From: Welwitschia mirabilis
Taxonomy: Eukaryota > Gnetophyta > Gnetopsida > Welwitschiales
Assembly: GCA_051453625.1 (NCBI GenBank)
Contig: JBOZIK010000001.1
Span: 81,360,197-81,389,918, forward strand
Reading direction: 5' to 3'
DNA length: 29,722 nucleotides
A program made the translations under genes and the position numbers. Positions 1-9,265 of this stretch are shown here, piece by piece. Position 1 is the first letter of the stretch. Each line of letters begins with the position of its first letter. The notes beneath the pieces are model-generated. The model saw only the letters and a program-made list of their open reading frames with translations. It did not search any database and had not been told where the DNA came from.

Positions 1-458
1 ATTAATTTTCTTATAAGCCTGTGTGTGTTCTTTTTCTCCCTTTCTCATGATCAAATTTCTCCTTAACCTCAATATTTCTCTTAGCAACTTTTATTACATT
101 TTTACTTATGTGTCTTCTCCATAAAATCTTAGATGTGGTTACCTTCTACAATGTGATCATTTTTGTCTTTTCATATCAATTTTTTTCTTTCTATTATGCA
201 TTAGTAGGTCATCCCTTCTTAAGAAACAGATTCTTTTCCTTATCGAAATCAATAATCGTCTTTTTGTTCGATAAAAGTTTAAAAGGTCTTTTTGTTTGAA
301 ATCAATAATCTATTTTATCATTTTTTAATGTTTTAATTTACTGTTTTGAATTCTTATTTTCTTTAAAAATCTAAAAAAGGATTGAATGTAATTTCTAAAA
401 CGTATTTTTATAGATCTAAGCTTAATCCATACCTTTAGGGTAAAACCTATGTGTTTTT
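1..458. other. AT-rich stretch, no gene seen
   Basis: No gene is recognised. A 63-codon frame at 108-299 (+) is Phe/Leu/Ile-rich and matches nothing I know. Around 244-322 there is a weak local duplication: a GAAATCAATAATC word occurs at about 244 and 298, with a CTTTTTGTT word near each. The bases running into the gap at 459 may belong to the LTR whose 3' end appears after the gap, but nothing proves it. Confidence 0.5.
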
Positions 459-1243
459 NNNNNNNNNNNNNNNNNNNNNNNNNNNNNNNNNNNNNNNNNN
501 NNNNNNNNNNNNNNNNNNNNNNNNNNNNNNNNNNNNNNNNNNNNNNNNNNNNNNNNNNNNNNNNNNNNNNNNNNNNNNNNNNNNNNNNNNNNNNNNNNNN
601 NNNNNNNNNNNNNNNNNNNNNNNNNNNNNNNNNNNNNNNNNNNNNNNNNNNNNNNNNNNNNNNNNNNNNNNNNNNNNNNNNNNNNNNNNNNNNNNNNNNN
701 NNNNNNNNNNNNNNNNNNNNNNNNNNNNNNNNNNNNNNNNNNNNNNNNNNNNNNNNNNNNNNNNNNNNNNNNNNNNNNNNNNNNNNNNNNNNNNNNNNNN
801 NNNNNNNNNNNNNNNNNNNNNNNNNNNNNNNNNNNNNNNNNNNNNNNNNNNNNNNNNNNNNNNNNNNNNNNNNNNNNNNNNNNNNNNNNNNNNNNNNNNN
901 NNNNNNNNNNNNNNNNNNNNNNNNNNNNNNNNNNNNNNNNNNNNNNNNNNNNNNNNNNNNNNNNNNNNNNNNNNNNNNNNNNNNNNNNNNNNNNNNNNNN
1001 NNNNNNNNNNNNNNNNNNNNNNNNNNNNNNNNNNNNNNNNNNNNNNNNNNNNNNNNNNNNNNNNNNNNNNNNNNNNNNNNNNNNNNNNNNNNNNNNNNNN
1101 NNNNNNNNNNNNNNNNNNNNNNNNNNNNNNNNNNNNNNNNNNNNNNNNNNNNNNNNNNNNNNNNNNNNNNNNNNNNNNNNNNNNNNNNNNNNNNNNNNNN
1201 NNNNNNNNNNNNNNNNNNNNNNNNNNNNNNNNNNNNNNNNNNN
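459..1243. other. Assembly gap (785 N)
   Basis: A run of 785 N bases. The right edge falls directly on a tandem array of LTR-end/PBS units, so the missing sequence is probably repetitive: either more of the array or the body of an LTR. Frames that read through the N run are not evidence of coding. Confidence 0.99.
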
Positions 1244-1458
1244 TTTTTCAACTATCAGATTTTGGGGCATTACATTTTGGTATTAGAGCGAGTTCGATTT
1301 TTCAATGGTAAAATTTTCAGGCCCTTACATTTTGGTATCAGAGCATTGAGTTTAAAATATTTTCAACTATAAAAATTTTGGTCATTTCATTTTGGTATCA
1401 AAGCTATATCAAGTATGAAGATTTTTCAATAGTGTAACTTTTAGGTCATTTCAGACAA
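1244..1458 (+). repeat. Tandem array of LTR-end plus initiator-tRNA-Met PBS units
   Basis: Units start with TTTTTCAA or TTTTCAA at about 1244, 1298, 1360 and 1422, giving lengths near 54, 62 and 62 bases and a partial fourth. Each contains a G-rich word and a terminal-looking TTACA or TTTCA, typical of a gypsy LTR 3' end. In the first three this is followed three bases later by a primer-binding site: TGGTATTAGAGC (1278-1289), TGGTATCAGAGC (1333-1344) and TGGTATCAAAGC (1393-1404). The middle one matches the standard 12-base complement of plant initiator tRNA-Met. A normal element has one such junction; here it is iterated. The array begins exactly at the assembly gap, so its true length is unknown. 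Source lineage uncertain; the layout resembles plus-strand chromovirus-type gypsy elements. Confidence 0.75.
1333..1344 (+). other. Primer-binding site for initiator tRNA-Met
   Basis: TGGTATCAGAGC is the usual plant retrotransposon PBS that pairs with the 3' end of initiator tRNA-Met and starts minus-strand DNA synthesis. It sits three bases after a TTACA LTR-type end. Copies at 1278 and 1393 each differ by one G/A or C/T transition, so this is the best preserved of the three. I see no adjacent intact gag on the plus strand. Confidence 0.8.
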
Positions 1459-4319
1459 GCCTTACTCCTTTAGGATTTGAATAAGAACTCATAAATAGAT
1501 TTCTATAATTTAAGGTAAAGAGAATTTAAGTTTAGATGTATTGGACTAATTATAGAAATTATGAGATGAATTGGGTGTTTTGTTCATGATTGATTAAAGA
1601 TGAGAAATTTTTATTAAGAATGGATTCATGGTTATAATTTATTTGAACTTGGTTTTTCATGAATTTATTTACTAATTCCTTCAAGGAAGTATACAAAGAT
1701 GGTTTTTAATAATTGGATTACAATGGATGAGAGGTTAATAAAGGTCAAGCATTTCTTACTTGAATAATTTGATTGTCTTTCTTCTAAGAAAAAATAAGGC
1801 ATTTTTCAATGCAAGATAATATGTATTTGATAAAGGTCATTTTTCTGTTTTTCCAATAATGCCCTCTTAAATTTACTTATTTGTTAACTATATTTTGAAA
1901 TAAGGGGATGGATGGGTATTTGCCTATTTCATGAGTATCAATGAGGCAAATAAAACATTCTAGTTTAGTGACTAATGGTGAAGATGAGGATAAGTATGAT
2001 ATCCCATATTTTGTAAATCATAATTACTTGGATATTAGCATATTAAGCTTTTAATTAGATGATGAATTATTCTTCTTTAAAGGCCTTATTAAAATAAGAT
2101 GATATTTTAAATTAATCTTAGTTTGTAAGTTTTATAATTTACTATGAAAGTGATAATAGTTATGTTAATAAGGTTTTTATGAAAAAACATATTCAAACAT
2201 TTAAAATTAGATAACCCCATTATGTAAGGAATTCAAATTACATAATATAACTAATAAATTAAAAATTTCAAAAAGACATAATAATATATTTTATATCTTA
2301 TTTACTCACATAATTCTTGTTAAATGTAATATGTCTACTATATTATGAATAGACATTTTATTCCTTGTGTCTTATGATTGATAGATCTTATGTGTTATAA
2401 AATAAATGAGCATGTGAATAAGTATATGCATTCTTACCTAGAACTGAGAATGATAAATGAGTAGATTTATTCTACTATGACTTTTATGATCTTGAAATGT
2501 GTAATGTCACTTGGTTCATTATGTACTCATTATTTTATTCATTTGAATTGGAGAGTTTATCCTATTATACTACATGAGGTTTTTGGGATTTATGCATTTA
2601 TTCTTTGATGCATGTCTTAAATGAATTAAACTTACTCATAAGCCTATGAAGGATTAAGATGAATTTATTATGAGGAAATAATATATGTAATTAGTCTTTC
2701 TAATTAAATCAATATGATTACTCACCTTAGTTAGGTTGATGAGTTATTATGATCTCTTTCTTTACTCTAATATCATCTGTTACTCATCACATGTATCAAC
2801 ACTAAGTCATGTGATCTTATGATCTTAAGCTATGTGCCTTTATTTATTTATATAGAAAAATCATTTACTCTATTATAGAAAGGAGATACTTCCATTTTTT
2901 CCATACAATTGCATTTCTTTATTTTCCTTCTTTTTCTTTTATTCTATTACTTGTGGAGCTTGGAGCCTAGAAGCTTGGAGCTAAGGAACTCTTGAGCTTA
3001 GATATTCATTAATATTTAACTATCAAGAACTTATTAATCTTTTTAAGCAAGTTCTTTACTTATATTTTCCATATGGTTTTTTTAAGTATTTTATTAGAAT
3101 GATGCAATACTTACATTAGACCACTATTTATGATATATCATGGAAATATATCATCCCCATCCATTAGTGCTTACCAAGATGTCAAGAGATATGAGGGGTC
3201 TCTTATGCTTACTAATTTAGATTCCTAATGGATGTTTATGATCAAGTGGCTACTTTGTCGATTTATTATATACTTGGGTATCCATATTTATTTTGTATTA
3301 ATACATATAAAAATATGTTTTTCATTTATTATGCATTGGGTCCATCTTATTAAGTATAAATTCTAATCCTCAAAAATCTCTTTTAGACTAGTATCACTTT
3401 ATGGTAATCCTAAGGCTTATAATAAAAGCTTTTTTGAATTGACTTGATTTTTATTTTTACATTTATTTGAATTAGTAAATTTAGTTAATATTTTTTATAG
3501 ATAATCATTTAAGATATTATATTCATTAATTTACTTATTTAAATTATTTCATAACTGGTTATAGAAACTTTACCATATTCTTTATAACCATAGTTAAATT
3601 TTTAGAATAGAGTCATGGTCTAAAAATACCATACCTTATTAATTAATAGTCATAAAGTAAGAAAATGTTTTTTATATGTCTAGGATTATGTTTTAATGGT
3701 AAAAAGTTTGAAATATTAACTTTTCTAATGTGTATTAATTTTAAAAAATTTATTTATTAAAACACATTAAAAATAAATGCAAAAAATATTAAAAAAATAA
3801 TTTATGTTTTGTACCTAACAATTAATACATCTAAAAATTGAGTAATCCACATTGTGGGAAATTAAATAATCTTTTAAAAACATCTTTAATCATTTAAAAA
3901 ATAAAAGTATTTTAAAAGTTATGGTCATTTTAGTGTAGTGCAGTAAGACAATAATTTTAGAAAATTTAATAGTTTTAGCCCTAAAGTATGACCTTAGAAA
4001 TAATATTTTTATATTTTCAAGATAGCATTAGTTAGTTTCTAATGATACTATTATATTGGTTAGGTATCATCTTTAAACTTATGCATGTATATTATAATAA
4101 GTTTACATCTTCTCAACTATTTACAAGATATCTTTATATGTGATGAAAACCTAGGAATAAATAAAGGACATAAACTTATGACATTGATATTATTTGTAAA
4201 CTAAAAGGACCTAGGAATTAATTATATGTAAATATATTACAATAATATAATTTATTTTTTTAAAAATATAAAACTTTTGATAAAGAAATATGTAAAATTT
4301 AATTCTAGGTTTCTCTATG
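1459..4319. other. Unassigned AT-rich stretch, probably decayed repeat
   Basis: No gene or recognisable transposon protein was found in this 2.9 kb. If the PBS array upstream belonged to a plus-strand gypsy element, its gag and pol would lie here, but I cannot read them. A 38-codon open piece near 1930-2055 (+) has an acidic GEDEDKYD run and is too short to name. Near 2848-2890 a TATTTATATAG box precedes a pyrimidine-rich stretch and a GGAGCTTGGAGC-type repeat (2955-3000), as in some LTR promoters; this is weak. The 3' LTR of RT1 and the rest of RT2 pol should lie in or left of this stretch, and I did not find either. Confidence 0.45.
2848..3000 (+). promoter_or_regulatory. Possible TATA box with GAGCTTGG repeats (LTR-promoter-like)
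   Basis: A TTTATTTATATAG stretch near 2850-2863 is followed within about 100 bases by a C/T-rich run and then by GGAGCTTGGAG, AAGCTTGGAGC and TTGAGCTTAG words (2955-3000). TATA plus pyrimidine-rich plus short direct repeats is seen in U3/R of some plant LTRs. In DNA this AT-rich a TATA-like word is expected by chance, and no LTR boundaries were identified. This is a weak call. Confidence 0.15.
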
Positions 4320-4590
4320 TTTATTAGGTAATTATATTAAAGAATGAAGGAAGAGAGAAAGAAAAAAATAATGCTTAATTAGGGTAGATAAAGATAGGGT
4401 ATCATAGTGAGGTAATTCAAGATTCTACTCTTCATGCTAGTTTGTTTATCATGTTAATTACTTTAAAATTTTTGGATACCTTAAATACATTTATGGATCT
4501 AATAGTATAGTAAGATCTAGATGGTTCTATAGGATTCTCCTTGTTTTTAGAACTCTCAACTATACTCTCAAGATATTTCTAAACTTTGTC
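4320..4590 (-). pseudogene. RT1 gag, C-terminal remnant
   Basis: The minus strand continues the gag core after its last recognisable motif, and matches RT2 25200-25460 in order. A run rich in Ser, Asn, Ile and Lys corresponds to the RT2 segment containing RIDELMREVELLSKSL, which looks like the coiled region that follows the gag core in this lineage. Stops are frequent. Homology with RT2 is lost at the left edge, so the nucleocapsid-like and protease parts of RT1 are missing. Confidence 0.45.
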
Positions 4591-5010
4591 TAAGGGAATA
4601 TTAAGGAAATTTTACCTACTTATCATTTCAAATAGTTATCTATCATTTATTGATAACCCATTATATAAAATATGTATTTTTTTCCTTAGCTCAAATCCAC
4701 CTAGGGGATATTTTTGTAATAATTCTCTAAATTGTTTAAAGATCTGGGAAAATGTTTTATGGTTTTTCAATTGGAAGTTCAGTGTCTCCTTCCTCAAGGC
4801 ATTCATTTTGTAATTAAGAAAGGATCTTGAGATAAATTCCTAATTTAGATCAACCCCAAAGTTCTTATAAAAAAGGGTTTAATGATGTAAAGCCCTGACT
4901 TTACCTTAAATAAAATGGCAATAAGTGAGTCTATCTAAGGGAATCATGAATGTTTTGATATTAAATTCCTTAAAGTAAAGACATGAGTTCTCAGATTCTA
5001 GGCCATAAAA
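4590..5010 (-). pseudogene. RT1 gag core remnant (retrotrans_gag family)
   Basis: Gag is the structural protein that packages the element RNA. On the minus strand the start of the core reads FYGLESEN (5010-4987). It is followed by a decayed segment with several stops, then by an open run of about 65 codons. In that run one can read KMNALRKETLNF, KTFSQIFKQFRELLQKYP (4758-4705) and LYNGLSIND (about 4670-4640). The order and spacing are those of the plant gypsy gag core: an F-G-L-x-x-E start, an N-A-L-R basic segment, an F-x-x-F-x-x-L-L helix and a Y-x-G-L motif. The run ends at an in-frame TAA. RT2 carries the same motifs at 25876-25480. No start codon or intact frame remains. The plus-strand frame at 4586-4813 is its antisense shadow. 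Confidence 0.8.
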
Positions 5011-6113
5011 GAAAGATAAAAGTTAGATAGTGAATGGTTTAAACTCTAATCTTTGATTTATGGATAGTGACATGATGAGTTGAATATAGTCATAAAGAAA
5101 TTTTTTAGGTTGGTTAACATCAATTGTATTAGCTTGTTATTTAGTCACCTCTTAGGTAAGGTAATAAGTAGTTAATCAAGCTATTAATTCTTAATTAGAT
5201 GGTGCTTCACTAAGTGGATTTTTTAGATCTTATTGTTATTAGAATGAGAAGTCTTATTAACTATTGTTAAATCATTTGAGAGGTTTATACTTGTTTCCTT
5301 TAGGAGTTATCATTTCATTATATGATTCTTGAATTCATAAAGGGCTTTATATCATTTAAAGGATTTCTAACAAATCTTCTAGATTCATCATGGATCCAAG
5401 GCATGTAAGAACAAGTTTATACTAATTTTAGGCAAGTTTTAGAAGATTATTTAATAGAGCCTATAAGTCCAAAAGGTTTCTAAGCTTACACAAAGAATTC
5501 TTTTAAAATCTTAAAGTATTTGAATTGCAAAATGTAGTAGCACTGATCAAGGTAAGTGGCACTGTTAGTTTGGTTATGAGTTACAATATCAAGTTTTTCA
5601 TAGAGTTTCATAGATCACTCATAGAAGTTTTCATGTATTGGAATCATAGATAAATAAAAATAAAAAGCAAAACATGATCCTTTATTACTCGACTCTTACT
5701 GAAATCATGAAATAATTTTATAGATTTTAATGTTTATGATGTAGTGAATTTGTAGAAGAAAAAATCAAAGGAACTAAATTAAAAATGAAACAAGTAAATA
5801 GGAACATGCAATGTAAGTTAAATTTTTAGTTTTCAAGTTTTTCTCCTTAGCCAAACTACAAAAACATACTATTAGATCTAAACAAAAATAAGTTAAAGTA
5901 AAAACAAAAATAACTTAGAATTAGACTAGTTCAGATATTACTAGATTAACCAATACCAACCACTCAAAAGCACATAAAAGAAAGGGAAAAAAAGGAACTA
6001 GTTTAAGTATCACTGAACTGGATCAATACCTACAATTGGACAAATAAAAAATAATTATACAACTTTGAAAAAGGTAAAGTAAATACTTCTTTGAGCTACT
6101 ACCATGTTATTAT
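5011..6113 (-). other. RT1 leader between PBS and gag core
   Basis: This 1.1 kb separates the PBS from the gag core and would hold the untranslated leader and the gag N-terminus. It is colinear with RT2 25880-27011. Near 5380-5420 a TTCATCATGGATCCAAGGCATG block (quoted in part: CATCATGGATCCAAGG) is matched in RT2 by TTCATCTTAGATTTAAGGCAT at about 26237. Around 5925-6040 two related units, starting ACTAGTTCAGATATTACT and ACTAGTTTAAGTATCACT, both end near CAATACC, so the leader contains a degenerate repeat of about 75-80 bases. No open frame longer than chance was seen. Confidence 0.6.
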
Positions 6114-6130
6114 CCCTAGTAATGGTGTCA
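6114..6130 (-). other. RT1 primer-binding site for tRNA-Asp
   Basis: The minus strand reads TGACACCATTACTAGGG. The complement of the plant tRNA-Asp 3' end is TGGCGCCGTTGCCGGGG. All six differences are transitions, five G-to-A and one C-to-T, in CpG or CNG-type contexts. The site lies ten bases inside the LTR edge at 6141, at the position where reverse transcription would be primed. tRNA-Asp priming is characteristic of the Athila group of plant gypsy elements. RT2 has the matching site at 27012-27027, which supports the call. Confidence 0.75.
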
Positions 6131-6140
6131 AAATCTAACA

Positions 6141-6899
6141 TGTTTTACAATCGATTAGATTTAATTACATTTGTACTTAGTATTGTTCTTTCTATAAGGA
6201 TAACATAAGTACTGGTTTAAAATTTTTACACTAACTTTTCATTAATGCAAGATACAATTAAGAAGAAGAAATGAAAAAAAAAAGAAAATTAATGAGTTTA
6301 AGTTAAAAACTTCAACTAAAAGGATGGAAATAAAATAGTACCTAAGGGTTACCCAATTTATTCTCCTACAACTCCTCACTTGATCATATGTAGCACTAAT
6401 CTAAAATAAATGTTAGGTCATCAAGTGTGAAGGCTTGAATGATAGTAATAAAATCTCATTTACCATTTTAGTATTAGTAAATCTAGTTATCATTAATTCC
6501 ATAGCCTTATACTAAAAATGGAAAGTATGAGCTAACTATGCATAAGATCCATGAAATCATTAAAACTATAAATCAATTAACTAAATTGAATTCACATGAT
6601 TGATTAAATTAAAACATGATAGTTACATTATCCCTTAAGTCTTGCTTAGTATAAGTAAAATTGAAACTAAACATTAAAAGAAATTACCTCTTTATTATTA
6701 AATCAAAAAAAATTCATGTTACATTAAAGATGAAGGAAGTATAAAGGACTCCTTGATCTCCTCAAAAGTAAGTTCACTCCCTCAAGAGGTACTTAGAAAA
6801 CCATCATAGCTTAATGCTCTAAAGTTTTATCTTTTCTACAATGAAGGATATTATAATGAAGGGCTCAAGGCCCTTTTAAAGGAATAAGGAGGTAGGGAT
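6141..6899 (-). repeat. RT1 5' LTR, PBS-proximal part
   Basis: Plus-strand reading starts TGTTTTACAATCG, the inverted form of an LTR ending in ACA just before the PBS. It aligns block by block with RT2 27042-27790: TTCTTTCTATAAGGATAA with TTCTTCTATAGGAATAAT, TACCCAATTTATTCTCCT with TATCCCAATTTATCCTTT, and CTCCTTGATCTCCTCAAAAG with CTCCTTAAGTTAGCCTCAAAAG (aligned in pieces). The segment ends where a CACTA element begins at 6900 and resumes at 23813. Joined lengths are 759 and 410 bases, about 1.17 kb. Confidence 0.75.
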
Positions 6900-7215
6900 C
6901 ACTATATGAAATATAGGCTTTTAAGATGTTTATTTTAATAAACACCTTAAGTATACATATTTTTAAGGCATTTATTATAGTAAATACCTTGAAAAGATGA
7001 TAATAATAATAATCTTTTTAAGGAATTTTTTGAAATACATGACTTGAAAGCTCTTTCCAATTGTTTTTAAGGCATTTATAAAAAAATACCTTAAAAATAA
7101 GGCATATATCACTAATAAAGGCATTAGAAATTTTGGTTTTTTAAAGGAATTTCAAAAATAAATGTCTTAAAAGATATCTTAAAAAGGAGGGAAACAATGC
7201 TAAAAAATGAGGTAA
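6900..7215 (+). repeat. Outer CACTA left arm: terminal repeat and subterminal hairpins
   Basis: After the terminal CACTA the arm is built from repeated hairpins. Their stems carry AAGGCATTTA-like words in one direction and TAAATACCTT-like words in the other, for example AAGATGTTTATTTT/AATAAACACCTTAAG at about 6921-6954 and AAGGCATTTATTATAG/TAAATACCTT next to it, with further units to about 7190. Arrays of short subterminal motifs in both orientations are a hallmark of CACTA elements and in En/Spm and Tam1 are bound by the element-encoded TNPA/TNP1-type protein. The binding role here is inference. Confidence 0.7.
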
Positions 7216-7410
7216 AATTTTTTGTTAAAATGAAAAATCTATCATTACTCACCCTCTTATTGCCTTCTTATTCAATCCCTTAACTGCTTCACTACTTTGT
7301 CTATTTCTTTTCTACTTATAGATCATCTGCTCTTTTATTTTCTATTTGTTTTCTAATTTTCATTTAAAAAATGTATATGATTCCTATGCAAAATAAGTTT
7401 CTTATGCTAG

Positions 7411-7617
7411 ATTTTAAGGTTTTCTATATCTAGAAGGAATAGTTTTTATGAAAAAGAGATTGATTTGATGGTAGTTATAGAATCTACTACTCTCTATGTC
7501 AATTTCATTCATGTTATGGAATTTGATAACACTCTACAAAAAGCTATTTCAGATGAATATTTGAGGTTAAGGAAAGGACACATCTATGTTTTTAAAATCC
7601 TTAGTTTACTCTTTTAA
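7411..7617 (+). pseudogene. Exon-like open segment, unrecognised
   Basis: A 68-codon stretch without a stop, long for this AT content. It reads as ordinary mixed protein sequence, for example [13 protein letters not shown] followed by [19 protein letters not shown]. There is no good start codon, and CATCTAT/GTTTTTAAAATC near 7587 could be a decayed 5' splice site. It precedes two more open segments on the same strand (7813-8007 and 8210-8509), so these could be exons of one decayed gene inside the outer CACTA. I do not recognise the family. Confidence 0.3.
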
Positions 7618-7812
7618 ATATTTATTATTTTGAATTTTATTTTTTATTAGGCCTATTTATCCAAGAAGCCATATGAATTATGTAGTATCACCTTTTCACT
7701 ACATTTAACTAAATAATTTTCACGTCCTTTTAAAATCAAGTTTCTTGTTCATTTTATTATAAGTATTATTTTACTATGAAACTTTTATATTTGGGTTGTA
7801 TCTAAAAAACAC

Positions 7813-8007
7813 ATGCAAGAGATTCATAATGTAGCATTAGTTGCATTCATAACTAAGAATGAACTAAAGAAGGATATAAATTTGAAAATTATAATGCTAC
7901 TATTTAGAGAAGGTATGTTAATTTGTTGGGTTTCTAATTTTTCCTATTTAAAAGGATATTATTCCTATTTACTTTTACAAAAGCATAATCATTATGCAAA
8001 TATTTAA
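7813..8007 (+). pseudogene. Exon-like open segment, unrecognised
   Basis: A 64-codon frame opens at an ATG, and its first half (MQEIHNVALVAFITKNELKK, then further charged sequence) is more protein-like than its second. Near 7911 the sequence GAGAAG/GTATGTTAAT fits a plant 5' splice site, after which the frame turns into hydrophobic, AT-driven sequence. I read it as a possible exon of about 100 bases followed by intron. Family unknown. Confidence 0.25.
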
Positions 8008-8209
8008 TTATCTGTTAAAAACAATAGAAAGCAAATTTAAAATATACAATATTTGAAAAGAAAAAAATCATAAGTCCTTATTAACATAACATGATGCTTG
8101 CATAAAAGTATTTATTTGTACTTCAATCATGATTAGTAGTTTAGAGATTTTAATATCATTCTATGCTTAGGAATACTCTATATAGAGATGTTTCTCTTAA
8201 CCATGTTGA

Positions 8210-8509
8210 TTGGAAAAAATACAAATACAGAAGAAGAAATATAATTTTGTTCTTGAGGATGTCTACATGGGTATAGATAGAATGTCAAGTAAGACCTTTA
8301 AAGAATATTTTCCAATCCATTTTTATGATAAGGAATTGGATACTATGGGTACTTATAATAATCATTAGGGCCCTAAGAATGCCCTAGCATCAATTGCATC
8401 TCCTAACATTTTTTCTTTGAAAAGACCTATATTAAATTTGTTTGTTTGGAAGAAAACCTATCAAAATTTGAATTTGAATGCCCTTTTTGCCTCTCTTATC
8501 AATTATTAA
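8210..8509 (+). pseudogene. 99-codon coding remnant with one internal stop, unrecognised
   Basis: From 8210 to the TAA at 8507 the frame has a single interruption, a TAG at 8366-8368 between His and Gly-Pro. That TAG would be a TGG tryptophan after one G-to-A change. Readable parts include NFVLEDVYMGIDRMSSKTF, KEYFPIHFYDKELDTMG and, after the stop, GPKNALASIASPNIFSLKRP. At roughly 9 percent stops per codon expected in DNA of this composition, a run like this is unlikely by chance. It may be a decayed CACTA-encoded protein or a captured host exon. I cannot assign a family. Confidence 0.5.
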
Positions 8510-9265
8510 TAACCTAGAAATAAATTACATACCTTATTATGAAATGTGCAAAGACACTATCTCAAAGTAGGCATGTTCTCATGGGTCTTATGTTCTTAAA
8601 ACTTTAGCAATTTTCTTCTCATGTTTAAGATCCATTGTAGAGGATTTTTCACTGTGCTAGTAAAGTCTTATAGGAAAAATTATTTTGATTAATTATTTGA
8701 GTAAGAAATTCTCACATTTAATATATCATTTGACTTCATAGTTCTTCTACAAAGTCCTTCTCTTTTAAAAGTTTTTGCTTTATACAAGCAACCAAGCAAG
8801 ACTTAAGGTAGTGGATTTTCCTTCATATGTACACATCATTAATCCTGAATTGAGGTAAGGATTTAAGTGTCTAAGCTTCATGAAAGTACTAAAACTTAAT
8901 GAAGGAGGTCATTTAAAACTATGAAAAATCACTAAAATGGGGAGTCACCGAATGTAAATATTACAAACAGATAAAAGGCTTTGAAAATTCACAAAGTTAA
9001 TGAAATCCCTTTATATTTTAGTAACTTATTCTAGGTATTGAAAATCTAGATTATCGTATTAGTTTTGGTATTAAGCAAAATAAAGCACTAATTGTAAACT
9101 ACTCTATTGTTTTGCATAGTTTATTAAGCAAACCAAATAGAGCTCATGGTTTATCGGGGTTTTTTGAAAAAACTAAACTTGGTTATAATTATTGTAATAA
9201 ATTTTGAAAGCAATTCAAATATTTTCTAAATTGGGAGGAGATTCTTGTAATTCCTCTTGATGTGT
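8510..9265. other. No gene seen
   Basis: Interior of the outer CACTA. I see no recognisable coding sequence, apart from the stretch 9215-9262, which continues the minus-strand frame of the next feature beyond its stop (reading THQEELQESPPNLENI). Confidence 0.4.

Noticed and set aside
325-1372. Several 280-308 codon frames across the first N run, on both strands
   Set aside because: They consist almost entirely of translated N bases, with only a few real codons at the edges.
4586-4813. A 75-codon plus-strand frame
   Set aside because: It is antisense to the RT1 gag core, whose minus-strand reading carries recognisable motifs.
6900-7215. Hairpin-rich arms as independent MITEs
   Set aside because: Each arm abuts a CACTA-type terminal repeat on only one side and shares motifs with the partner arm, as expected for subterminal regions of larger elements.
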